Numbered from the stretch's first letter, positions 26,517 through 36,331 are shown. The stretch is 64,000 bases of DNA from Apilactobacillus apinorum (GCF_001281175.1 NZ_KQ440396.1:1-64000); one strand, 5' to 3'. Numbers and translations: made by a program. Notes: generated by a model from the letters alone, not told the origin.

Positions 26517-28610
26517 ATGAAAATTGACAGAAATAAAAGTGCCCTAAAACTTTTATGGCACCGTTACCAATTGACTAGATGGATAATTGTCGCTGTATTA
26601 ACGCTTATTTTTGTTATCAGTGCGTACTGTACATTTATTGCTAAAACAACACATGTCCAAAATCTACAATCATCATTGGAACAATCAACAGTTATATATG
26701 ATTCTAAAAATCAAAAAGCTGGTAAAATTTATTCCCAAAAAGGAACTTATGTTGGGTATAAAGATATATCAACTAATATTCCTAATGCAATTTTATCTAC
26801 TGAAGATCGTAACTTCTATAATGAACACGGATTCTCTGTGAAGGGATTCGGTAGAGCGATTTTATTAATGATCAAAAATAAAATTTTGCATCGAGAATAT
26901 ATTAGTGGTGGTGGAAGTACCTTAACCCAACAACTAGTTAAAAATGCATATTTAACTCAACAACAAACCTTTAGTCGAAAGCTAAAAGAGCTATTTTTAT
27001 CAATTCAGGTTGAAAATGTATATACTAAACAACAAATTTTAACTATGTACATGAATAACTCTTATTTTGGAAACGGTGTTTACGGTGTTGAAGATGCGTC
27101 TAGAAGATATTTCGGTATGAACGCTAAAGATTTACCAGTGCAAGATGCCGCAGTAATCGCTGGAATGCTAACTAATCCAAGTGCTTATAATCCAGTTGAC
27201 CATCCTAAGCTTGCATTAAAACGTAGAAACGTTGTGCTACAACTAATGGTTGAAAATAATAAGTTAAGTCAATCTGAAGCCAATAGATTGAAAAAGACAC
27301 CAATCGTTGTAAAAAACACTTATCAATATAAAGATGGGTACAAGTATCCATATTATTTTGATGCAGTAATTGACGAGGCTATTAACAAATACGGACTATC
27401 TGAATCAGATATTATGAACCGTGGCTATAAGATTTATACAACATTAAATCAAAGCCAACAAAATAGTCTTCAAGATGACTTCAAAAATGATAGCATGTTT
27501 CCTAGCAATGCAGCTGATGGAACAAAGGTGCAAGCTGCATCTATTGCGCTAGATCCTACAACTGGTGGAGTAACAGCCGTTGTTGGTGGACGTGGTCAAC
27601 ACGTATTTAGAGGATATAATCGCGCTACTCAAATCAAGCGTCAACCAGGTTCTACAATTAAACCGTTAGCAGTTTATGTGCCTGCTTTGGAAAATGGATA
27701 TAGTTATAATGATATCTTACAAAATAAAAAGATATCTTATGGATCAAACAAATACACACCGCAAAATTATAACAATGTATATACAGGAACCGTTCCAATG
27801 TATACAGCATTAGCACAAAGTATGAATGCACCTGCTGTTTGGCTATTGCATAAGATTGGTGTTGATAAAGGATATCAATCAGTTAAGTCATTCGGATTAC
27901 CTGTTCAAAAGAAAGATAAGAACCTTGCATTGGCTTTAGGTGGTTTATCTAGTGGGGTATCTCCTCAACAAATGGCTGGAGCATACACCGCGTTTGCTAA
28001 TGAAGGAAACATGACAACTCCGCATTATATTAGAAAAATCGTCGATTCTTCAGGAAAAGTGATTGTTGATAACGACACCACAACTTCTAAGAATGTGATG
28101 TCTAAGAAAGTTGCCGATGAGATGACTAGTATGATGCTAGGTGTCTTTGATAATGGTACTGGGGTATCTGCTAAGCCTAGTGGATATCAAGTTGCCGGAA
28201 AGACAGGAAGTACCGAAGCCGATAATACAGGTGATTCCGATGCAACTAGAGATAAATGGATTATCGGATATACTCCTAAAGTAGTTGTTGCAACATGGGA
28301 AGGATTTGATAATACTAATGCAGGTCACCATTTAGAGAACTTAAGTGGAACCGGTGTTGGTCCTTTATTTAAGGCCGAAATGCAACAAATATTACCAACT
28401 ACAGGTAATAATAGTTTTTCAGTTAAAGATGCTTCTTATTTGGATTCACATCAAGGACAAGGATCTTCTAGTTCAAGCGCTTCTGATTTTTGGAATGATG
28501 TAAAAAATGGTGCTAATGAGGTATCAAAAGACCTAGGTAAAGGTATTGATAACTTAAAGAAGAATGCGAATAATTGGTGGAATCAAGCTAAAAAATATGT
28601 TGGTAAGTAA
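26517..28610 (+). CDS. Class A penicillin-binding protein (glycosyltransferase plus transpeptidase, PBP1A family)
   Basis: This bifunctional enzyme polymerises glycan strands and cross-links peptides outside the membrane. A single N-terminal anchor covers residues 22-42. The GT51 domain has the catalytic Glu E96 in STEDRNFYNEHG and the motif GGSTLTQQLVKN (residues 132-143). The transpeptidase domain has S379-T-I-K, the SMN motif at 435-437 and KTGST near residue 563. The C-terminus carries a Ser-rich linker and a Lys/Asn/Trp-rich tail. The length of 697 residues is typical of lactobacillar PBP1A/2A proteins. AAGGAG lies about 12 nt before the ATG, a rather long spacing. Confidence 0.95.
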   Translation: MKIDRNKSALKLLWHRYQLTRWIIVAVLTLIFVISAYCTFIAKTTHVQNLQSSLEQSTVIYDSKNQKAGKIYSQKGTYVGYKDISTNIPNAILSTEDRNFYNEHGFSVKGFGRAILLMIKNKILHREYISGGGSTLTQQLVKNAYLTQQQTFSRKLKELFLSIQVENVYTKQQILTMYMNNSYFGNGVYGVEDASRRYFGMNAKDLPVQDAAVIAGMLTNPSAYNPVDHPKLALKRRNVVLQLMVENNKLSQSEANRLKKTPIVVKNTYQYKDGYKYPYYFDAVIDEAINKYGLSESDIMNRGYKIYTTLNQSQQNSLQDDFKNDSMFPSNAADGTKVQAASIALDPTTGGVTAVVGGRGQHVFRGYNRATQIKRQPGSTIKPLAVYVPALENGYSYNDILQNKKISYGSNKYTPQNYNNVYTGTVPMYTALAQSMNAPAVWLLHKIGVDKGYQSVKSFGLPVQKKDKNLALALGGLSSGVSPQQMAGAYTAFANEGNMTTPHYIRKIVDSSGKVIVDNDTTTSKNVMSKKVADEMTSMMLGVFDNGTGVSAKPSGYQVAGKTGSTEADNTGDSDATRDKWIIGYTPKVVVATWEGFDNTNAGHHLENLSGTGVGPLFKAEMQQILPTTGNNSFSVKDASYLDSHQGQGSSSSSASDFWNDVKNGANEVSKDLGKGIDNLKKNANNWWNQAKKYVGK

Positions 28611-28626
28611 ATTGACCAATTAATAT

Positions 28627-28667
28627 AAAACGTCGTATCATAGTTGTATGTGATACGACGTTTTTTA
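28627..28667 (+). terminator. Intrinsic terminator after the PBP gene
   Basis: AAAACGTCGTATCA and TGATACGACGTTTT form a 14-bp hairpin, followed by T residues. Confidence 0.92.
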
Positions 28668-28686
28668 CAAAAAGGGGTAGTTATTA

Positions 28687-29874
28687 GTGAAATTTATTCA
28701 TGCTGCAGATTTACATTTAGAGAGTCCTTTTCTAGGATTGAAAAACGATGAAACACCCAAAGAACTTTGGGATGAAATATATAATTCAACTTTTATATCA
28801 TTTCAAACGATTGTAAATGACGCTATTAATGAACAAGTTGACTTTATTTTATTAGCGGGAGATTTATTTGATCGTGATAATCAAACCCCAAAAACATACG
28901 ATTTTTTCCAAAGAGAAATGGAAAAGCTTAACGAAAATAATATTGATGTGTACATGATTTTTGGTAACCATGACTATTTTGACTTAAATAAAGATGTGAT
29001 TGGTTTTCCTAAAAATGTTCATGTTTTTTCTAATGATGTTGAAACCAAAACTTTGACTGTTAATGGCAAAAAAATAGCGATTACAGGCTTTAGCTATGCC
29101 AGTAAATGGATAAATGATAAAAAAATAGATGAATATCCAGTTAAAGGTAATGTTGATATTCATATAGGGATGTTACATGGTGGATTAGAACAGACTGGTG
29201 ATCATTATGCGCCATTTAGTGTTAATGACCTGACATCTAAAAATTATGACTATTGGGCATTAGGTCATATTCATAAAAGACAAGAGCTTAATCAAAATCC
29301 ACCAATCCTATACTCAGGTAATATACAAGGAAGACATAAAAATGAACTAGGGGATAAAGGGTATCTATTAGTAACAGATAATCTAAATAAGTTAGACGTT
29401 GAATTTAGACCAACTTCAGTTATTGACTGGAGTGATTTAAAGATGAACATTACTTTTAGCGATGTTGAATCAACATTAAACCAAGTTTTGGACGAACTAA
29501 AACAACAAAACTTTACTAAAATGCAACTTATTAATCTTGAATTATCTTTGAATGAAGCGCTATCTGATAGTAAGCAACAAGACTTTGTATATCGTTTAAA
29601 TAATGCATTACGAAATGAATATAGACAATTGAATGCATGGATTTATGAGGTTAAGTTTAAATTAAATAGTGGAGTTAAATTGTCTTCAATTGATCAAGAA
29701 ATATGGGATGAAGCTGAAGATAATGTGTTCTTAGAAGATAAAATTAATGATATAGCTAAAACTTTGAGAAAATATGACTTTATTGCAGATCATATTGATG
29801 AAAGTAGCGATGATTTAAAATCTTTAGCTAAGATGAAACTGATAAGCGGAAGGGAAGATATTAATGAAGATTAA
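28687..29874 (+). CDS. yhaO: Metallophosphoesterase / DNA repair exonuclease YhaO (SbcD-like)
   Basis: This is a calcineurin-like phosphoesterase of the SbcD/Mre11 group, expected to be the nuclease partner of YhaN. The metal motifs are visible: AADLHLES (D-x-H) at the N-terminus, LAGDLFDRDN (GD), FGNHDY (GNHD), a GMLHGGL segment and ALGHIHKRQ (GHxH). The start is GTG at 28687, with AAAGGGG upstream. It overlaps yhaN by 11 nt, so the two are translationally coupled. The pair next to prsA, hit and ecsAB repeats a Bacillus gene neighbourhood. Confidence 0.92.
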   Translation: MKFIHAADLHLESPFLGLKNDETPKELWDEIYNSTFISFQTIVNDAINEQVDFILLAGDLFDRDNQTPKTYDFFQREMEKLNENNIDVYMIFGNHDYFDLNKDVIGFPKNVHVFSNDVETKTLTVNGKKIAITGFSYASKWINDKKIDEYPVKGNVDIHIGMLHGGLEQTGDHYAPFSVNDLTSKNYDYWALGHIHKRQELNQNPPILYSGNIQGRHKNELGDKGYLLVTDNLNKLDVEFRPTSVIDWSDLKMNITFSDVESTLNQVLDELKQQNFTKMQLINLELSLNEALSDSKQQDFVYRLNNALRNEYRQLNAWIYEVKFKLNSGVKLSSIDQEIWDEAEDNVFLEDKINDIAKTLRKYDFIADHIDESSDDLKSLAKMKLISGREDINED

Positions 29875-32338
29875 TAAAGTTGATGTCCTAGGATACGGGA
29901 AATGGCATGATATTTCTTTTGATTTTAATCAGTCTAATCTACAAGTTATATTTGGGAACAATGAAGCGGGAAAAACAACCTTATTAAGTTTAATTGAAGG
30001 AATATTGTTTGGTTTTGTAGACGGGAGAACTGGTTCTTACGAACAATATAAACCACGAGAAACAAAAGCATATGGTGGTAAATTAACAATCACCACTGAA
30101 GATAATCGTCATTTTATTATTACCCGATTAGACGGGAAAAATGGTGGGGATGTTTCAATATATGATGTTGATAATGATATTGAAACAGCTCCTGATATAT
30201 TAGATAAGCTTTTAGGACCAATTGATCGTAGTACATTTGAACAATTATTTTACTTTGGTGATTTAGATATTAAGTCAATTTCCAAATTAAGTAAGGACGA
30301 ATTAGTAAATAGAATCCAAAGAGTTGGATTTGTTGGTAGTGATCAATGGCTGGAGCTTAGAGATAAAATTGAGAAGACATCTAAAGAATTGTACGCTCCA
30401 ACGGGTAGAAAGCCTGAACTAAACCAAAAACTAAAAGAGTATGATGCTTTAGTTGAGAAAGTGCAATTAAGTAAAGGTAACCTAGACAAGTACAATCAAT
30501 TAATTGAAGAAAAAAATCTAATCAGTAATAAAATTGATCAACAAAAAGCAGAACTACAAAAGACCGATAAAGAGTTAAATAACTTAATGCATTTAAGACA
30601 AGTATGGCCTGTATATTCTAAATTATCTCAAATAAACACCTCTAATGAACCAATTAGGAATGGATTTGATGAAGAAGATGTATCTAAGTTAAAAGAGCTA
30701 GAAAACGCATTATTTTTATCCTCAGAACAAATAAAAAACATTGACGAATCAATTAAAAGGTTGACTGTAAAAAAAGAAAATAATAGTGAACTTGAGATAT
30801 ACAATTGTAACCGTAACCAAATTGATCAATTGAGTCAGTCATTTTCTAAAGTAAACGAAATGATTAATGACTTAAAAATTAAAAAATCAATGATTGATGA
30901 AATTAATCATCAAAATGAACAAAAAAGCGTTGTTAGTGAAGATGAATTAAGCAGGGTTCAAAATCAGTTAGATGAGTTTAATGGTTCAAATAGCAAAAAA
31001 GATAATTCTAGTTTGATGACATTCTTACCATGGATCTTAGTAGGGGTATTAGCTGTTATCGCCTTGATAATACCAATGACTTTCTCAAGATTGATTGGTG
31101 GACTGCTAGTAGTTATTTTAGGATTGGCAGGGTTCATGAAGAGCAAATCTAAAAATAACAATGATTTAAGTGTTTTAGAATCGCAACTTAGTGATTATGC
31201 AACCAGAAATGGAATTACATTGAATGATTTACAGGGATGGATAAATGAGCAAAGATACTTCATTAATCATCCGAATAATAATCAAGTAATTCAATATGAA
31301 AATGATTACGAGAATATATCTAAAGATTTATCGGATTACTTTAAACATTGGAAAGAATATTTGACTGATTTAAATGCCGAAGATCAATTTACTTTTCAAC
31401 TAGATAAAGTTAGAACGTTTGTAAGTAAAATGAACGAGGAAAATAGTGTTAATATTCGTAATAATGAACAAATGAATGAACAATTAACGCAAAAATCTCA
31501 ATTAGTTGATAAACAAACTAGTATCAAGAATTCAATAAATGAATTTCTTCGCTCTCGTAATGTAGACAATCTTGATTCGTTTAAGGAAGCTGCTGAGAAG
31601 CAAAAACAACTTAAACTGAATAAAGAACAAAGAGATAGTATTAAAGATCAAATTACAGATGCTGATATAGCATTATTAAAACAATACAAAGATAATTCTG
31701 AGCTTGATGATAAGATTGATAAATTTAAAAATAACAGTGATGTTTTGAAAAACGAAATTTTATCTCAATCACAATCATTTGAAACTGTTAACTTTAATAT
31801 TAAGAAGTATATATCAGACGGGACATACAGTGAGTTAATCCAACAACAAAGTAATTTAGAATCTGAAATTAATGATCTAACTGATGAATGGTTATCAATG
31901 AAGTTAGCAGATGAATGGATTGATGAATCGTTAAATATTGCTACTGCTGATAGAATTCCATCCTTTGAAAAGAAAGCAGCGGAATTCTTTACGCTTTTAA
32001 CTGATAATAAATATGTTGGAATTAAGTACTTGAAAAAGAACATAAAGGTAACTAGAAATGATAAAGAGCAATTTGCTGCTGGTGAGCTTTCTCGTGGAAC
32101 AGTTGAACAGCTTTACTTATCAATGATTTTAGCTTTATCTGTTGTTTTTGGAAGAGACTATCATATTCCGATGATTATTGATGATGGTTTAACTGAGTTC
32201 GACTTTGAACGAACTCAAAATGCTATTAATCTGCTAAAGAATATTAGTGATAGTATTCAAGTGATTTATGTAACGTGTGATAATAGAATTCAAGAATACG
32301 TAGATGAAGAATATATTCTAAATTTAAACAATCGCTAA
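29864..32338 (+). CDS. yhaN: SMC/Rad50-like AAA ATPase YhaN
   Basis: YhaN is the ATPase partner of YhaO in a Mre11-Rad50-like pair of uncertain cellular role. The N-terminal Walker A is GNNEAGKTT (residues 32-40). The C-terminal end holds the ABC signature-like LSRGTVEQLYLSMILAL and Walker B region MIIDDGLTEFD. Long coiled-coil stretches lie between them. Unusually for an SMC-like protein, a strongly hydrophobic double segment sits in the middle (about residues 385-422), a feature of the YhaN family that should anchor the coiled-coil apex in the membrane. The length is 824 residues. Confidence 0.92.
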   Translation: MKINKVDVLGYGKWHDISFDFNQSNLQVIFGNNEAGKTTLLSLIEGILFGFVDGRTGSYEQYKPRETKAYGGKLTITTEDNRHFIITRLDGKNGGDVSIYDVDNDIETAPDILDKLLGPIDRSTFEQLFYFGDLDIKSISKLSKDELVNRIQRVGFVGSDQWLELRDKIEKTSKELYAPTGRKPELNQKLKEYDALVEKVQLSKGNLDKYNQLIEEKNLISNKIDQQKAELQKTDKELNNLMHLRQVWPVYSKLSQINTSNEPIRNGFDEEDVSKLKELENALFLSSEQIKNIDESIKRLTVKKENNSELEIYNCNRNQIDQLSQSFSKVNEMINDLKIKKSMIDEINHQNEQKSVVSEDELSRVQNQLDEFNGSNSKKDNSSLMTFLPWILVGVLAVIALIIPMTFSRLIGGLLVVILGLAGFMKSKSKNNNDLSVLESQLSDYATRNGITLNDLQGWINEQRYFINHPNNNQVIQYENDYENISKDLSDYFKHWKEYLTDLNAEDQFTFQLDKVRTFVSKMNEENSVNIRNNEQMNEQLTQKSQLVDKQTSIKNSINEFLRSRNVDNLDSFKEAAEKQKQLKLNKEQRDSIKDQITDADIALLKQYKDNSELDDKIDKFKNNSDVLKNEILSQSQSFETVNFNIKKYISDGTYSELIQQQSNLESEINDLTDEWLSMKLADEWIDESLNIATADRIPSFEKKAAEFFTLLTDNKYVGIKYLKKNIKVTRNDKEQFAAGELSRGTVEQLYLSMILALSVVFGRDYHIPMIIDDGLTEFDFERTQNAINLLKNISDSIQVIYVTCDNRIQEYVDEEYILNLNNR

Positions 32339-32341
32339 AAT

Positions 32342-32371
32342 TAAAGGACCTCAATTATTGAGGTCCTTTTT
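32342..32371 (+). terminator. Intrinsic terminator after yhaN
   Basis: AAAGGACCTCA and TGAGGTCCTTT form a hairpin with a five-base loop, followed by T residues. Confidence 0.9.
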
Positions 32372-32380
32372 GATTGCAAT

Positions 32381-32416
32381 AAAAAAGGCGTGGAATAAAA
32401 TATCCACGTCTTTTAT
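32381..32416 (-). terminator. Intrinsic terminator after prsA
   Basis: On the minus strand GACGTGGA and TCCACGCC form a hairpin followed by a T-run. It is adjacent to, but separate from, the yhaN terminator. Confidence 0.82.
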
Positions 32417-32422
32417 TATTAA

Positions 32423-33313
32423 TTATTTTTTGCTTGATGATGAACTGTCAGTTAAGTATGAAGATAAGATGTTTTGTAGGTCTTTATCTTTAATTTCAAC
32501 TCCACCATTCTTAAGAACTTTTGATACAACGTTCTTTAGAGTAGTGCTGTCGTTCAACTTAGAAGTAGCAATTTGATCCTTTAAGTCATTGATGTGGTCA
32601 GTGTATGAACCTTTCTTAGGGTGGTTAACCATTTGAATAACTTGGTATCCGTATTGAGTCTTAACAGGGGTCTTAGTGTATTCACCGTTTGATAACTTGT
32701 AAGCAGCTTTTCTAAATGCTGAATCAATGCTTGTATCAGTGTTATCAAATGCAGCTACACGGCCACCTTTGTTCTTGTTTGAAGTATCAGTTGAGTATTT
32801 CTTAGCTAAATCTGAGAACTTCTTACCATCTTTAAGTTCTGAAATAACTTTTTCAGCAGTCTTCTTGTCAGAAACTAGAATTTCGTTAACAGTAACTTTA
32901 GGTTGGTATGATTTGAATTGCTTCTTTAGAGCAGCAGTAGAGTAGCTAATGTTTGCTTTAACAGCAGCTTTTAGAAGTAAGTTAGATTTTAGTTGGTTCT
33001 TGAAACTTGAAGTAGTTAAACCTTGTTGTTCAAGTAAAGTTTCAAATTCTGAACCATATTGAGCTTTGTATTGGTTGTATTGAGCATTAACTTCTGATTG
33101 AGACACTTTATCTCCATATTCTTTGTTCAATACTTTGTCCAGAATCATTTGTTGAAGGACTTGCTTACCGTTTGAAGTGTTCTTCATACTACTGTAGTAT
33201 TGACTTTCTGTGATTTTACCACCGTTTGTAACGGCAACAGTTTTATCTCCACAGGCAACAAGTGAAACACTTAATAATGCACCTGCAAGACCAACTAGAA
33301 CTTTCTTGTTCAT
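32423..33313 (-). CDS. prsA: Foldase lipoprotein PrsA (parvulin-type peptidyl-prolyl isomerase)
   Basis: PrsA is a membrane-anchored foldase that helps exported proteins fold outside the cell. The lipoprotein signal [21 protein letters not shown] ends in a lipobox (LVAC). The parvulin domain lies at about residues 130-230, with [38 protein letters not shown] and [15 protein letters not shown] prefer ATG 33313, which gives a compact lipoprotein signal of 20 residues before the Cys. An in-frame ATG at 33331 would add six residues. The C-terminus is Ser-rich. It may help the sedolisin and PBP in this window to fold, which is inference. Confidence 0.94.
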   Translation of the reverse strand: MNKKVLVGLAGALLSVSLVACGDKTVAVTNGGKITESQYYSSMKNTSNGKQVLQQMILDKVLNKEYGDKVSQSEVNAQYNQYKAQYGSEFETLLEQQGLTTSSFKNQLKSNLLLKAAVKANISYSTAALKKQFKSYQPKVTVNEILVSDKKTAEKVISELKDGKKFSDLAKKYSTDTSNKNKGGRVAAFDNTDTSIDSAFRKAAYKLSNGEYTKTPVKTQYGYQVIQMVNHPKKGSYTDHINDLKDQIATSKLNDSTTLKNVVSKVLKNGGVEIKDKDLQNILSSYLTDSSSSSKK

Positions 33314-33395
33314 AAAATAATACACATCCATTTCTTTTTTATTAAACCATCAAGGTTCGACGGTTATTAAGTTAACACAATTTAAATTCTATCAC

Positions 33396-33415
33396 AAAAT
33401 TTCTTAAGAAATTTT
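33396..33415. repeat. 20-bp perfect palindrome upstream of prsA
   Basis: AAAATTTCTTAAGAAATTTT reads the same on both strands. It lies just after the ytxH-like stop codon and just upstream of a likely prsA -10 element (TAGAAT with upstream TG, minus strand). It could be an operator or a weak terminator. Confidence 0.6.
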
Positions 33416-33421
33416 AAAATT

Positions 33422-33733
33422 TTATTTAGTCATGTTATTAATTCTTTGATTAATCAAATCTAAATGAGGTTTGATTTTAAATTGATATTCAGAAATATCA
33501 TGACTCATTGCATCAAGAGTGGGTTTAGATTTACTTAACTCATCTTGCATTTGAGTCAATTTTACTGAAAAATCATTCTTATGATCTAAAACGTTTGAAA
33601 AAGCTTGAAGCTTATCTTTGGTTGAATCATAAGTGGCTTTGGCAAATTCACTGGGCCTTCTATCAGATAGATAAAGGTATGCTGCTAATCCAGCAGCAGA
33701 TAAACCAACTAATTTTAAAGCAGTTTTAATCAT
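33422..33733 (-). CDS. YtxH/YhaH-like small membrane-anchored protein
   Basis: This 103-residue protein has one N-terminal hydrophobic segment (ALKLVGLSAAGLAAYLYLS) followed by a helical, charged, probably coiled-coil cytoplasmic domain, the plan of YtxH-type proteins. The function of the family is not established. It lies 2 nt after the HIT gene and is certainly in the same operon, upstream of prsA. A YtxH-like gene (yhaH) is found near hit and prsA in Bacillus too, which supports the identification. Confidence 0.75.
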   Translation of the reverse strand: MIKTALKLVGLSAAGLAAYLYLSDRRPSEFAKATYDSTKDKLQAFSNVLDHKNDFSVKLTQMQDELSKSKPTLDAMSHDISEYQFKIKPHLDLINQRINNMTK

Positions 33734-33735
33734 GA

Positions 33736-34164
33736 TTATGCCTCCAATGAGTTAATAATCTTGTTTTTAATTTGCTCAAAAGCTTCTTGATTGTACTTTT
33801 CTGAGTTGTCTTGAAAAGTCATTGAGAAACCATCTTTATTGCTATATCTTGGAATAAGGTGGAAATGAGAATGGAAAACAGATTGGTATGCTAATTCGCC
33901 ATTATTATTAACGATGTTCATCCCCAAGATATCAGGAGCAGATTGTTGAATTGCTCTTGCAATCTTTGGAATTCGTGAAAATACTTTTTCAGCAAGTTCT
34001 TCATCGTATTCATAAATGTTAGCAACGTGTTTCTTAGGAATAACCAAAGTGTGACCAGGTGTAGCCTGGGAAATATCCAAAAATGCTTTTACATATTCAT
34101 CTTCATAAATAGTATAGCTAGGAATTTGCCCATCAATTATTTTACAGAATACACAATCATTCAT
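33736..34164 (-). CDS. hit: HIT family nucleotide hydrolase
   Basis: This is a histidine-triad protein that hydrolyses or transfers nucleoside monophosphate from phosphoramidates or dinucleotides. The HIT motif is H98-S-H100-F-H102 (QSVFHSHFHLIPRY). The N-terminus has CVFCKIIDGQIPSY with the CxxC pair, as in many bacterial members, and HTLVIPKKH follows. The length of 142 residues is normal. It diverges from ecsA and is first in the hit-ytxH unit. The physiological substrate is not known. Confidence 0.94.
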   Translation of the reverse strand: MNDCVFCKIIDGQIPSYTIYEDEYVKAFLDISQATPGHTLVIPKKHVANIYEYDEELAEKVFSRIPKIARAIQQSAPDILGMNIVNNNGELAYQSVFHSHFHLIPRYSNKDGFSMTFQDNSEKYNQEAFEQIKNKIINSLEA

Positions 34165-34216
34165 ATTATTCTTCCTTTCTTTGATATTGCTGTAATTATA
34201 TACATAGTAACATAAA

Positions 34217-34243
34217 TTTATCTTAAAAGACTTATGATATAAT
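34217..34243 (+). promoter_or_regulatory. Probable ecsAB promoter (extended -10)
   Basis: A consensus TATAAT (34238-34243) is preceded by TG at the extended -10 position. The -35 region is weak (TTTATC at 34217-34222). Confidence 0.65.
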
Positions 34244-34275
34244 GTGATTTAAGAAAAAATAGAGAGGTGTTATCC

Positions 34276-35016
34276 GTGACTTTAGAAGTTAAAGATTTAG
34301 TAGGGGGATATTCAAGAATCCCTGTCTTAAAAGAAGTTAACTTTAAGATTAATAATGGTGAGTTAGTCGGATTAATCGGACTAAATGGAGCCGGTAAATC
34401 AACTACAATCAACCACATTATCGGATTACTAAAACCATTTTCTGGTGAAATTAAAATTAATGGTATATCAATTGATGATGACGTCAACGAATATAAAAAA
34501 CAAATTGCATACATCCCTGAAGTCCCAATTTTATACAAAGAATTGACGCTTAAGGAACATATTGAAACAACAATTTCAGCTTATGATTTGGACGAAAAAG
34601 AAGCTTGGAATAATGCTAATCGATTATTGAAAATGTTTAGATTAGATAAAAAGCTGGACTGGTTTCCAACAAACTTTTCTAAAGGGATGCGTCAAAAAGT
34701 GATGATTTTATGTGCATTTATTACAAATGCTAAATTATTTGTGATTGATGAACCATTTTTAGGATTAGATCCAGTTGCTGTAAATGATTTATTGAATTTA
34801 ATTGAAGAACAAAAGAAAAAAGGAAGCAGTATCTTAATGTCTACTCATGTATTAGATACAGCCGAAAGATTTTGTGATGAATTTGTTCTAATTCATAATG
34901 GGGAAGTTAGAACACAAGGAAATATTGAAAAATTACAAAAAGAATTTGGTATGGATGACAGCTCATTGAACGATATTTATCTTGAATTAGCTGAGGAAGA
35001 AAGTAGTCATGAATAA
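34276..35016 (+). CDS. ecsA: ABC transporter ATP-binding protein EcsA
   Basis: EcsA is the ATPase of the Ecs ABC transporter, which in Bacillus affects protein secretion, competence and the intramembrane protease RasP. The Walker A is GLNGAGKSTT, the signature is a degenerate FSKGMRQKVM, and Walker B is LFVIDEPFLGLDP. The start is GTG 34276, with AGAGAGGTG 6-7 nt upstream. The upstream reading from 34267 begins inside that ribosome-binding site. The product has 246 residues. It overlaps ecsB by 8 nt. Confidence 0.93.
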   Translation: MTLEVKDLVGGYSRIPVLKEVNFKINNGELVGLIGLNGAGKSTTINHIIGLLKPFSGEIKINGISIDDDVNEYKKQIAYIPEVPILYKELTLKEHIETTISAYDLDEKEAWNNANRLLKMFRLDKKLDWFPTNFSKGMRQKVMILCAFITNAKLFVIDEPFLGLDPVAVNDLLNLIEEQKKKGSSILMSTHVLDTAERFCDEFVLIHNGEVRTQGNIEKLQKEFGMDDSSLNDIYLELAEEESSHE

Positions 35017-36214
35017 TCTATTTAGTCAACGTTTGCAGTCCCATTTCACGCAAATGAGTAAATATTTAAAATATGTATTCAATGATTTTTTTGTAATTGC
35101 ATTAATGTTTATCATTGGTGGATTAGGCTATCAATATTCACAATTTATTAAAGGACTTACGCCACAATTATGGTGGGAAAAGCCAATTTTGATAGTTGTA
35201 TTCTTGTTCTCAATAACTTTGATAAAAGTAACTACCTTTGCTAAACAAGCTGACTACATTTTTTGGATGCCTAAAGAAAAAGCATTTTACAATTTCTTCA
35301 AGAAAGGGTTAATTTATAGTTCAATTATTGCTGTACTAGTACAAGTAATGATTTGGTTTATAACAATCCCATTCTTTGAAAAGAGCGCTAATACAACTAG
35401 TTTATTGGATGTTATTGTGCTTTTAATAACACTGATTTTTCTTAAAATATATGTATTAAATAATCAATTTCTTAATAACTATCATTCATCCAAAAAGAAT
35501 TATAAAACTCTATATCAAGTGATTGTTCCATTGATAACTTTGATGATCTTTATGTACTTAAACACATTTGTTGGTTTAATAATAGCGGTAATTATGTATG
35601 TTCTTAGTCAGTTGAATTTAAGAAAATTAAAAGAACAAAGTATTAATTGGAAAACCGTAATCGCAAATGAAGAAAGTCATGAAAACAGTTTGAATCGATT
35701 CTTTAATATGTTTACTGATGTCGATAATATGCAAGGAATCGTTAAGAGAAGAAAAGCACTTGATGGTATTTTTAAGTGGTTTAACAAAGATGTATATAGT
35801 CTTCTGTACTCCAGAGGATTAATTCGTGATAAAGAGATCAGTGGATTAGTCTTTAGATTAACAATTTTAGGCGGAGTGCTAATCGCTTTAATTGATAATC
35901 AAGTAGTCGGAATCATTGTTTCATTACTATTTGTTTACCTAATAGTATTTCAATTAATTCCATATTTTAATAACTTTAACGACAACGTGTTTATCGCAAT
36001 ATACCCAATTGATGGTGAACAAAGAATTAAATCTTTCATCAATGTGATTGCTAAAATTATGATTATTATAGTTATAATTTTCTTTATCGCATCGATAATA
36101 TCAACTAACATTATTGATTCAATTGAGCTGTTAGTTTTATTATTAATTGAATATTTTGTGTTAATTAAAATATATGTACCAAATAAAATAAAAAAAGCCC
36201 AATCAAATTACTAA
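35009..36214 (+). CDS. ecsB: ABC transporter permease EcsB
   Basis: EcsB is the membrane component paired with EcsA. The 401-residue protein has many hydrophobic segments grouped into two halves. The N-terminal half runs from VIALMFIIGGLGY onward, and the C-terminal half from LVFRLTILGGVLIALID. Between them is a charged cytoplasmic stretch of about 60 residues containing FNMFTDVDNMQGIVKRRKALDG. This layout is typical of the family. The start overlaps the ecsA end, so translation is coupled. The transported substrate is unknown. Confidence 0.92.
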   Translation: MNNLFSQRLQSHFTQMSKYLKYVFNDFFVIALMFIIGGLGYQYSQFIKGLTPQLWWEKPILIVVFLFSITLIKVTTFAKQADYIFWMPKEKAFYNFFKKGLIYSSIIAVLVQVMIWFITIPFFEKSANTTSLLDVIVLLITLIFLKIYVLNNQFLNNYHSSKKNYKTLYQVIVPLITLMIFMYLNTFVGLIIAVIMYVLSQLNLRKLKEQSINWKTVIANEESHENSLNRFFNMFTDVDNMQGIVKRRKALDGIFKWFNKDVYSLLYSRGLIRDKEISGLVFRLTILGGVLIALIDNQVVGIIVSLLFVYLIVFQLIPYFNNFNDNVFIAIYPIDGEQRIKSFINVIAKIMIIIVIIFFIASIISTNIIDSIELLVLLLIEYFVLIKIYVPNKIKKAQSNY

Positions 36215-36219
36215 TACGC

Positions 36220-36249
36220 TTGACGAAAGCATTGAAAACCCAGTAAAAT
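36220..36249 (+). promoter_or_regulatory. Probable trmB promoter
   Basis: TTGACG (36220-36225) and TAAAAT (36244-36249) are separated by 18 nt. Confidence 0.6.
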
Positions 36250-36286
36250 AAGCTTTAGTAATTATGAACAATTGGCAAAAAATAAT

Positions 36287-36317
36287 TAGTCAAAACTTTG
36301 TTTTGGCTATTTTTTAT
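36287..36317 (+). terminator. Hairpin with T-run between ecsB and trmB
   Basis: TAGTCAAAAC and GTTTTGGCTA form a hairpin with a three-base loop followed by six T. It ends the ecs operon or attenuates trmB, because a good promoter lies upstream of it and the trmB ribosome-binding site directly downstream. Confidence 0.75.
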
Positions 36318-36331
36318 GAGGAGGATAAATC

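Noticed and set aside
28687-32338. The yhaO-yhaN pair as a novel defence system
   Set aside because: Although a nuclease-ATPase pair resembles some defence modules, the pair and its prsA/hit/ecs neighbourhood are ordinary Firmicute core genes.
32358-32576. Small plus-strand frame between yhaN and prsA
   Set aside because: It crosses two terminators and then runs antisense to prsA. It has no ribosome-binding site.
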